This document shows, piece after piece, positions 7,398-15,126 of a stretch of DNA of 64,000 nt. The stretch is taken from contig JBEKJP010000012.1 of NCBI GenBank assembly GCA_050011155.1, positions 18,718-82,717 on the forward strand, read 5' to 3'. Under the pieces are notes generated by a model, which was given only the letters and a program-made list of their open reading frames with translations, searched no databases and was not told the origin of the DNA. Positions within the stretch are counted from its first letter, which is position 1; each line of letters begins with the position of its first letter. A program made the position numbers and the translations under genes. The DNA is from Palsa-504 sp050011155. Lineage in GTDB: Bacteria; Actinomycetota; Actinomycetes; Streptosporangiales; Streptosporangiaceae.

Positions 7398-8954
7398 ATG
7401 CCGGAATTTCGCGACATGATCCCGGGCACGCAGGTCAGCGTGAGCCAGCCCTCACTAGCCGGCCTGCAGGCCGCGATGGCCGCTGGCACGCTCAGCTCCG
7501 TCGCCCTGACCGGCTTCTACCTGCAGCGCATCGAGCGCCTTAACCCCGCCCTGCACGCGGTCATCACGGTGAACCCGCAGGCCTCGGCCGAGGCCGCGGC
7601 CAGCGACACCGCGCGCGCCGCCGGCCGGCCGCGGGGTCCGCTCGAGGGCATCCCCGTGCTGGTCAAGGACAACGTCCAGGTGGCGGGCATGCCGACCACG
7701 GCCGGCTCGCCCGCCCTGCTCACCGCCGAACCGGGTGATGCCTTCCTGGTCTCCCGGCTGCGCGCGGCCGGCGCGGTGATCATCGGCAAGGCCAACCTGT
7801 CCGAGTGGGCCAACTTCCGGTCCACCCACTCGACCAGCGGCTGGTCCACGCTCGGCGGCCAGACCGCCAACCCCTACGCGCTGGACCGCAACCCGTCCGG
7901 CTCCAGCTCGGGGTCCGCCGCCGGGGTGGCGGCCGGGCTGGCGCCGCTCGCCGTCGGCACCGAGACCGACGGCTCGATCGTCGCCCCGGCCAGCGCCTGC
8001 GGGGTCGTCGGCATCAAGCCCACCAACGGCCTGGTCAGCCGCCGGGGCATCGTCCCGATCTCGCCGGTACAGGACACCGCCGGGCCGATGGCGGCTTCGG
8101 TCGCGGACGCGGCGGCGCTGCTGGCCGTGCTGGCCGCCGCCGACCCCGAAGACCCCGTCTCAGCCGCCGAGAACGAATTGGCCGAACGGGCCGGGGTTGA
8201 CCCATCCGGTGCCTCTTACACGCATGCCCTCGACGTCGCCGCGCTCGAGGGTGCCCGGCTCGGTATCTGGCGCGACGGGTCGGCCGGGGCCGACCCGGTC
8301 ACCGTCGCGGTGCTCGATGAGGCGGTCGCCCGGCTGCGCTCGCTCGGCGCCACCGTCGTCGACCCGGTGTCGCTGCCGGAGGCGCAGAAGATCGGCGAGC
8401 CGGAGTTCGCCGCGCTGCGCTACGAGTTCAAGTACGGGATCAACGCCTACCTGTCCTACGTCGCGGAGTTCAGCACCGGCGGCAAGCTCCCGGGATCGCT
8501 GGCCGAACTGATCGACTTCAACCAGCGGAACGCGGACCTGGTGCTCTCCCGCTTCGGCCAGCAGATCTTCGAGGAGGCCGAGGCGACGAGCGGCGACCTG
8601 GCCGATCCCGGGTACCTGGTCGCGCGGCGGGACGCCACCCGGCTCGCCCGCGCCGCCATCTCCACCCCGCTGGCCGATCATGACCTGGAGGCCATCGTGT
8701 CGCTGACCGCGAACCCGGCCTGCCTGACCGACTACGTGCTCGGCGACCACGACGTGTTCCACACCTCGAGCCCGGCCGCGGTGGCCGGCTGCCCGTCGGT
8801 CACGGTGCCGGCCGGGTACGTGTCAGGGCTGCCGGTCGGCCTGTCCTTCTTCGGCCCCCGCTGGACCGAGCCGCGCCTGATCGCCATGGCCTACGCCTTC
8901 GAGCAGGCCACCCAGATCCGCCAGCCCCCCGGTCTCGCCCCCGGCATCCGCTAG
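7398..8954 (+). CDS. Amidase signature family hydrolase
   Basis: A 518-residue amidase-signature enzyme that hydrolyses amide bonds by a Ser-cisSer-Lys triad. Lys90 (PVLVKDN), Ser170 (in SGSSSGSAAG) and Ser193 (TETDGSIVAPAS) are all in place, followed by GIKPTNGLVSRRGIVP. The subfamily includes amidases of unknown substrate and some peptide amidases. No signal peptide or membrane helix is seen. The start ATG lacks a strong ribosome-binding site. Position just after an IclR regulator suggests an inducible catabolic enzyme. The GatA role in tRNA amidation is unlikely because no gatB or gatC is next to it. Confidence 0.88.
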   Translation: MPEFRDMIPGTQVSVSQPSLAGLQAAMAAGTLSSVALTGFYLQRIERLNPALHAVITVNPQASAEAAASDTARAAGRPRGPLEGIPVLVKDNVQVAGMPTTAGSPALLTAEPGDAFLVSRLRAAGAVIIGKANLSEWANFRSTHSTSGWSTLGGQTANPYALDRNPSGSSSGSAAGVAAGLAPLAVGTETDGSIVAPASACGVVGIKPTNGLVSRRGIVPISPVQDTAGPMAASVADAAALLAVLAAADPEDPVSAAENELAERAGVDPSGASYTHALDVAALEGARLGIWRDGSAGADPVTVAVLDEAVARLRSLGATVVDPVSLPEAQKIGEPEFAALRYEFKYGINAYLSYVAEFSTGGKLPGSLAELIDFNQRNADLVLSRFGQQIFEEAEATSGDLADPGYLVARRDATRLARAAISTPLADHDLEAIVSLTANPACLTDYVLGDHDVFHTSSPAAVAGCPSVTVPAGYVSGLPVGLSFFGPRWTEPRLIAMAYAFEQATQIRQPPGLAPGIR

Positions 8955-9001
8955 CGCTACCTCCGCCAGCCCCGTGCATGGCGCGCGATAACCTGACGAA
9001 C

Positions 9002-10384
9002 ATGGAGTCTTGGCGCCGCGCGGGTGTCCCCGTGCTGCCGGGGAGCGGCCAGGCGCCGCGGCTGCACGATACGGCCACCGGCGAACTGGTCCCGGCCTCG
9101 ACGGGCCCGGTGGCCACGCTGTACGCCTGCGGCATCACCCCGTACGACGCCACGCACATGGGGCACGCGGCCACCTACACAGCCTGGGACCTGCTGGTCC
9201 GGGCCTGGCTGGACGCCCGGGACACGGTCGTCTACGTACAGAACGTCACCGACGTCGACGACCCGCTGCTTGAGCGGGCCGACCGGGACGGCGAGGACTG
9301 GCGCGAGCTGGCCCGACGTGAGACCCAGCGGTACCGCGGGGACATGGAGGCGCTGCGCGTCCTGCCGCCTGACTACCTGATCGGGGCGGTCGAGGCGCTG
9401 CCGGTGATCGAGCGGTTCAGCGCCCGGATGGCCGACCGGGGGGCCCTGTACAACGTGGACGAGGACGTCTACTTCGCCCGGTCGGCGGACCAGGAGTTCG
9501 GCGCGCTCTCCGGGCCGGGCACGCCCAGCGGCTACGACCTGGCCGAGATGGCCGAGATCGCCGCGGAGCGAGGCGGCGACCCGGACCGTCCCGGCAAGAA
9601 AGACCCGCTCGACGTGCTGGTCTGGCGGGCCGAACGGCCCGGCGAGCCGGCCTGGGCGTCGCGGTTCGGGCGCGGGCGTCCCGGCTGGCACGTCGAGTGC
9701 GCGGCGATCGCCGCCGAGTTCCTGGGGAACGCCTTCGACGTCCAGGCCGGCGGCTCCGACCTGGTGTTCCCGCACCACGAGATGAGCGCCTCGCACGCCC
9801 GGGTGGCGCTGCTGGCCCTTCCTCATCCGGGGGGACCCATCCCCCCGGATTCCCCTGGGGGAAGGACGACCCCCCCGAGCCTTCCCGGCGCGGGCCGGGC
9901 CCAGGCCGAGGGCGTGTTCGCCCGGGTGTACGTCCACGCCGGGATGGTCAGCTACCTGGGCGAGAAGATGTCCAAGTCGCTGGGGAACCTGGTCTTCGTG
10001 AGCCGCCTGGTGGCGGACGGGACGGATCCCATGGCCATCCGGATGGCCCTGCTCGCGCACCACTACCGCTCCGACTGGGAATGGACCGAGGCCGGCCTCG
10101 ACGCCGCCCAGGCCCGGCTGGACCGCTGGCGCGCCGCCGTGGCCCACGTCGAGGCCGGGGGGACGCCGCCCGGGGCCGCCCCGTCGAACGCGGCTGAGAT
10201 GGTGCTTTCCGGTGTGCGCACGCGGATCCGTGACGACCTCGACGCCCCGGGCGCGCTGGCCGTGGTCGACCGGTGGACCGACGCCCTGCTGGCCACGCAG
10301 CCCACCGGCCTTACCCCGGCCGACCTGGCAGGCGCCCGCCTCGTCCGGGACACCGTGGACGCCTTGCTCGGTATCACCCTGTAG
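9002..10384 (+). CDS. mshC: Mycothiol ligase (Cys:GlcN-Ins ligase)
   Basis: MshC joins cysteine to GlcN-Ins in mycothiol synthesis, using ATP as a cysteinyl-tRNA synthetase-like enzyme. The N-terminus MESWRRAGVPVLPG, the block CGITPYDATHMGHAATY (HIGH-type motif), QNVTDVDDP, AERGGDPDRPGKKDPLD, GRGRPGWHVECAAIA, GGSDLVFPHHE and the KMSKS loop (EKMSKSLGN) all match MshC and not CysS. The start at 9002 gives the conserved M-x-S-W beginning; an in-frame ATG eight codons upstream is less likely. Between the HHE motif and the YVHAGM segment there are about 30 extra Pro/Gly-rich residues, encoded by a hairpin-rich insert (9825-9863 and beyond), absent in well-known MshC proteins. This gene is strong evidence for an actinobacterium. 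Confidence 0.94.
   Translation: MESWRRAGVPVLPGSGQAPRLHDTATGELVPASTGPVATLYACGITPYDATHMGHAATYTAWDLLVRAWLDARDTVVYVQNVTDVDDPLLERADRDGEDWRELARRETQRYRGDMEALRVLPPDYLIGAVEALPVIERFSARMADRGALYNVDEDVYFARSADQEFGALSGPGTPSGYDLAEMAEIAAERGGDPDRPGKKDPLDVLVWRAERPGEPAWASRFGRGRPGWHVECAAIAAEFLGNAFDVQAGGSDLVFPHHEMSASHARVALLALPHPGGPIPPDSPGGRTTPPSLPGAGRAQAEGVFARVYVHAGMVSYLGEKMSKSLGNLVFVSRLVADGTDPMAIRMALLAHHYRSDWEWTEAGLDAAQARLDRWRAAVAHVEAGGTPPGAAPSNAAEMVLSGVRTRIRDDLDAPGALAVVDRWTDALLATQPTGLTPADLAGARLVRDTVDALLGITL
9825..9863 (+). repeat. Hairpin-forming in-frame insert within mshC
   Basis: ATCCGGGGGG (9825-9834) pairs perfectly with CCCCCCGGAT (9841-9850) around a 6-nt loop; a second small hairpin (TTCCCC / GGGGAA, 9850-9863) follows at once. 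The translated segment is a Pro/Gly-rich surface loop with no counterpart in typical MshC. The reading frame is kept. Confidence 0.65.
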
Positions 10385-10428
10385 CGCATCCATCGCAGGA
10401 TCCCTTTGTCAAGACCCCAAATGACATC

Positions 10429-10465
10429 TGTGGATAACTCTCCGTTGCCGCCCACGTTATCCACA
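10429..10465. promoter_or_regulatory. Inverted pair of consensus DnaA boxes / hairpin
   Basis: TGTGGATAA (10429-10437) and TTATCCACA (10457-10465) are perfect inverted copies of the consensus DnaA box, 19 bp apart, and extend to 10-bp arms (TGTGGATAAC / GTTATCCACA). They lie in the 130-nt gap after mshC. They may be DnaA-binding sites or simply a transcription terminator; the loop and lack of a T tract make either possible. Confidence 0.5.
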
Positions 10466-10514
10466 GCCGCCTCAGCCGGGTCCGCGCCGCCCCGCGCCCC
10501 CGCAACCTGGCAGC

Positions 10515-11744
<1,230 letters not shown>

Positions 11745-11899
11745 GGTCAGGGAAATACGCCTGAGGTGACGGTGGCAAAAGGGGCGGGCAGGCGCCCGTA
11801 TACACTGCCTGAGATGTTGGCATTAGTACGTATCCCGCCCGTTTGTCCGTCGTCGGTCGTTTCCATAATGGGTGACAGCCCTTTACCGGAAGGATGCCC

Positions 11900-13291
11900 A
11901 TGCTGGATGCCCGCACGGCCAATGGCGAGCACGAGGCTGCGGTGGCCCGGCTGCGGGCGGCCTACGCCGCCGCGCCGCCGGGCGCGCCGGTACGGCTGGC
12001 CAAGCGCACCTCTAACCTGTTCAGGTTCCGCGAGGCCTCCGGCGGCACCGGGCCCGCCCTGCTGGACGTCTCCGCGTTCGGCCACGTGCTGTCCGTCGAC
12101 CCCGCCACCCGGACCGCCCGGGTCGGGGGCATGACCACCTACGAGAATCTCTGCGCCGCGACGCTCCCGCACCAGCTGATGCCGCTGGTCGTGCCCCAGC
12201 TCAAGACGATCACCCTCGGCGGCGCCGTCACCGGGCTCGGCATCGAGTCCACCTCGCTGCGCAGCGGCATGCCGCACGAGTCGGTCACCGAGATGGAGAT
12301 CCTGACCGGTGACGGCCGGGTCGTCCGCGCCACCGCCGATAACGAGTACGCCGACCTGTTCCGCGGCTTCCCGAATTCCTACGGCACCCTGGGCTACAGC
12401 CTTTCGCTCACCATCGAGCTCGAGCCGGTCCGGCCGTTCGTGCACCTGCGCCACTTCCCGTTCGGCACGGCGGAGGCCTGCATGGAGGCGGTCAGCCAGA
12501 TCGCCGCGGAGGGTGCCTACCAGGGGCACCGGGCCGATTTCGTCGACGGGACCGTGTTCGGCCCCGGTGAGCTCTACCTCACGGTCGGCGCGTTCAGCGA
12601 CGTGGCCCCGTGGCGCAGTGACTACGCCGGCCAGCAGATCTACTACCAGTCGGTCAGGCGGGACAAAGAAGACTTCCTCACCATCCGCGACTACCTCTGG
12701 CGCTGGGACACCGACTGGTTCTGGTGCTCGCGCCCCTTCGGCGTGCAGAAACCGATGGTCAGAAGGTTCTGGCCGCGCCGCTACCGGCGCTCGGACGTAT
12801 ACCGCAAGCTGGTCGCCCTGGACCGCACCTACAACCTGAGTGGCCGCATCGACGCCCGGCGGGGCCTCCCGGCCCGGGAGGCGGTGATACAGGACGTCGA
12901 GATACCGGTCGAACGTGGTGCCGATTTCCTGCGGTTCTTCCAGGGGAATGTGGGAATGAGTCCGGTATGGATGTGCCCGCTGCGGCTGCGCGGCGAGCGC
13001 TCCTGGCCCCTCTACCCACTGCGGCCCGGCGAGGTGTACGTGAACTTCGGGTTCTGGGGGACTGTGCCGCTGCCGTCCGGCCGGAAGCCGGCCGATGGCT
13101 ACTACAACCGCCTGGTCGAGGACGAGGTCGGCAAGCTGGGCGGACACAAATCGCTGTACTCCACGTCGTTCTACGCCGAAGACGAGTTCTACGAGCGCTA
13201 CAACGGCGAGGCGTACCGCGCCCTCAAACGCGCCTACGACGGCGAGGGCCGCCTGCTCGGCCTGTATGAGAAATGCGTCAGGGGACGCTGA
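11900..13291 (+). CDS. tmsA: FAD-linked oxidoreductase of the DHCR24/TmsA type
   Basis: A 463-residue flavoprotein of the FAD-binding PCMH/DHCR24 family. In 10-methylstearic (tuberculostearic) acid synthesis this enzyme (TmsA, also BfaA) reduces the 10-methylene fatty acyl group made by the partner methyltransferase to a 10-methyl group. The FAD-binding region shows LDVSAFGHVLSVDPATRTAR, GMTTYENL and TITLGGAVTGLGIESTSLR; the C-terminal half has WMCPLRLRG and YVNFGFWG. The ATG at 11900 has GGAAGG six bases upstream; an ATG two codons earlier abuts that site and is less likely. The methyltransferase gene follows after 18 nt, the arrangement that defines the tms/bfa operon. Function is assigned mainly from this pairing. 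Confidence 0.83.
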   Translation: MLDARTANGEHEAAVARLRAAYAAAPPGAPVRLAKRTSNLFRFREASGGTGPALLDVSAFGHVLSVDPATRTARVGGMTTYENLCAATLPHQLMPLVVPQLKTITLGGAVTGLGIESTSLRSGMPHESVTEMEILTGDGRVVRATADNEYADLFRGFPNSYGTLGYSLSLTIELEPVRPFVHLRHFPFGTAEACMEAVSQIAAEGAYQGHRADFVDGTVFGPGELYLTVGAFSDVAPWRSDYAGQQIYYQSVRRDKEDFLTIRDYLWRWDTDWFWCSRPFGVQKPMVRRFWPRRYRRSDVYRKLVALDRTYNLSGRIDARRGLPAREAVIQDVEIPVERGADFLRFFQGNVGMSPVWMCPLRLRGERSWPLYPLRPGEVYVNFGFWGTVPLPSGRKPADGYYNRLVEDEVGKLGGHKSLYSTSFYAEDEFYERYNGEAYRALKRAYDGEGRLLGLYEKCVRGR

Positions 13292-13309
13292 CCGGAAGGA
13301 ACGGATGCG

Positions 13310-14587
13310 ATGGCACTGGCTGAGGTCTTCGAGGCATTCGCGGGCCCGGAAGCCCCGGTGGAGTTCACAGCCTTTGACGGGAGTCATGCAGGGAAACCCG
13401 GCTCCCCGGTAAAGATCACGGTCCGCTCGCCAGCGGCCGTGGCCTACCTAGCCCAGGCGCCCGGCGGCCTCGGGCTGGCCCGGGCCTACGTGGCCGGGCA
13501 GCTTGATGTCGAGGGGGACATGTACGAAGCCCTCGCCCGGATGACGAAGGCTCAGTCCATCGACATGACCATGGCGGAGAAGCTGCACCTGCTGCGGGCG
13601 CTCGGCGGCCCCAAGCTGCTGGTGCACCGGCTGCCGCCACCGCCGCAGGAGGTCAGGCAGCACCGCCGCTTGCTGGCCGGGCGGCTGCACTCCAAGACCC
13701 GGGACGCCAAGGCGATCTCCCACCACTACGACGTGTCGAACCGGTTCTACGAGTGGGTGCTCGGCCCGTCGATGGCGTACACCTGCGCCTGCTATCCCCG
13801 CGAGAACGCGACGCTGGAGGAAGCGCAGGCGACCAAGTTCGACCTGGTCGCCCGCAAGCTCGGGCTCAAGGCGGGCATGCGGCTCCTCGACGTCGGCTGC
13901 GGCTGGGGCGGCATGGTGATGCACGCCGCGCGCGAGTACGGCGTCAAGGCGCTCGGCGTCACGCTGTCCGCCCAGCAGGCCGCGTGGGCCCAGGAGGCGA
14001 TCGAGCGGGAGGGACTGTCTCACCTGGCCGAGGTGCGGCACCTGGATTACCGCGACGTGCCGGAGACCGGCTTCGACGCGGTCAGCTCCATCGGGCTGAC
14101 CGAGCACATCGGCAAGCAGAACCTGCCGTCCTACTTCTCCTTCCTGTACGGAAAGCTCAAGGACGGCGGGCGGCTGCTCAACCACTGCATCACCCGGGAA
14201 AACAACCTCGCGCCCCCCATCCGCAAGAACGGGTTCATCAACCGGTACGTCTTCCCCGACGGGGAACTCGAGGGCCCCGGCTACCTGATCTCGCTCATGC
14301 ACGACACCGGCTTCGAGGTCAGGCACGAGGAGAACCTGCGCGAGCACTACGCCAAGACCCTGGCCGCCTGGGGCGCCAACCTGGACGCGCACTGGACCGA
14401 GGCGGTCCGGGAGGTCGGCCTGGGCACCGCCCGGGTGTGGCGCCTGTACATGGCCGGCTCCCGGCTAGCCTTCGACCGCAACCACATCGAGTTGCACCAG
14501 GTGCTGGGCGTGCGGCTGGCGGCCGACGGGACTTCGGGCATGCCGCTGCGGCCCGACTGGGAGCAGCCCCGGATGCTGACTAACTAG
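13310..14587 (+). CDS. tmsB: SAM-dependent fatty-acyl methyltransferase (cyclopropane synthase family, TmsB/UfaA1 type)
   Basis: A 425-residue member of the cyclopropane-fatty-acyl-phospholipid synthase family. With TmsA it should add a methylene group to oleoyl chains of phospholipids at C10. Motif I is LLDVGCGWGGM, followed by ALGVTLSAQQAAWA, and the family blocks ISHHYDVSNRFYEWVLG and MAYTCACYPRENATLEEAQ lie ahead of it. The N-terminal extension of about 130 residues is typical of the UfaA1/TmsB group. It follows tmsA by 18 nt with GGAAGG upstream. A plain cyclopropane synthase is the alternative, but the flavoprotein partner argues for 10-methyl fatty acids. Confidence 0.85.
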   Translation: MALAEVFEAFAGPEAPVEFTAFDGSHAGKPGSPVKITVRSPAAVAYLAQAPGGLGLARAYVAGQLDVEGDMYEALARMTKAQSIDMTMAEKLHLLRALGGPKLLVHRLPPPPQEVRQHRRLLAGRLHSKTRDAKAISHHYDVSNRFYEWVLGPSMAYTCACYPRENATLEEAQATKFDLVARKLGLKAGMRLLDVGCGWGGMVMHAAREYGVKALGVTLSAQQAAWAQEAIEREGLSHLAEVRHLDYRDVPETGFDAVSSIGLTEHIGKQNLPSYFSFLYGKLKDGGRLLNHCITRENNLAPPIRKNGFINRYVFPDGELEGPGYLISLMHDTGFEVRHEENLREHYAKTLAAWGANLDAHWTEAVREVGLGTARVWRLYMAGSRLAFDRNHIELHQVLGVRLAADGTSGMPLRPDWEQPRMLTN

Positions 14588-14807
14588 CCAGCCGAACGGG
14601 CCGCGCTTTCCGCCCCGGCGCCGCCATCAGTACCGGTGGCGCCGTCAGCCCTTGGATCTCGACGGGGACGTCGAGCATCCCGCCCCGCCCCATCCGCCGT
14701 CCAGCCAAGGCGAGCTCGTGGAACTGGGCGGGATCCCGCGCGCCGGGGAAGCGGCACGCGATGCCGATGATCGCGACCGGCTCACCATGGTCCCCCCAGC
14801 CGTCCAT
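14580..14807 (-). pseudogene. Fragment of a type I polyketide ketosynthase N-terminus
   Basis: The 75-codon frame encodes GEPVAIIGIACRFPGARDP near its start, the standard beginning of a modular polyketide ketosynthase domain, then QFHELALAGRRMG. It quickly loses similarity and stops inside the end of tmsB. A KS domain needs about 420 residues, so this is a remnant and not a gene. The similarity covers about 14700-14790. It overlaps tmsB by eight bases at its 3' end. Confidence 0.65.
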
Positions 14808-14989
14808 TACCCTCCGTCACGCCACTGGATCCCTCAGTAGGAATAGGTCCTGTCTGGCAGCCGGTCAAGGGGAATGGCGAGACACGCTGATATCCGCGTG
14901 CGCATGAACTTCCGTACGTGATGCCGGCGTTCGTCCCGCTCTGCGCTGGCGCCGGGCCGGATGCACCACACGTGCGCTATCCTGTGCCC

Positions 14990-15019
14990 ATGCGTGCCGT
15001 CCGGCTGCTTCTTATCTAG
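14990..15019 (+). CDS. Leader peptide of leuS (MRAVRLLLI)
   Basis: A 9-codon frame with three consecutive leucine codons (CTG CTT CTT) directly before its end, ending at TAG (15017-15019). Its stop codon lies in the 5' arm of a hairpin, and a terminator follows 31 nt later, ahead of leuS. This is the arrangement of ribosome-mediated attenuation in which uncharged tRNA-Leu stalls the ribosome. A purine-rich ribosome-binding site is not obvious, so translation may be from a leaderless or near-leaderless transcript. Assignment is inference from context. Confidence 0.6.
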   Translation: MRAVRLLLI

Positions 15020-15073
15020 CCGCGCCGACCTACCGTCGTTGGCGCGGCTGCCCCTCGTCTCGAGGGGCGTTTT
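15018..15073 (+). terminator. leuS attenuator: anti/pause hairpin plus intrinsic terminator
   Basis: Hairpin 1 has 9-bp arms (15018-15026 / 15041-15049). Hairpin 2 has 8-bp arms GCCCCTCG (15050-15057) and CGAGGGGC (15061-15068) with a 3-nt loop and is followed by GTTTTC, a good intrinsic terminator. The terminator ends 54 nt before the leuS start. A competing antiterminator fold is not obvious by eye. Confidence 0.7.
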
Positions 15074-15126
15074 CATTGCAGGCGGCTACCACCCGCGGGC
15101 CGGACAGAATCAATGGTGAGGAAACA

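Noticed and set aside
8957..10393. 478-codon frame antisense to mshC
   Set aside because: mshC motifs are clear; the other strand is a shadow.
11747..13387. 546-codon open frame on the minus strand antisense to tmsA
   Set aside because: It is antisense to a clear flavoprotein, rich in Arg/His/Gly/Pro, and has no motif; it is a GC-driven shadow frame.
14588..15126. T-box riboswitch before leuS
   Set aside because: The T-box core sequence is not seen; a leader peptide with Leu codons explains the terminator better.
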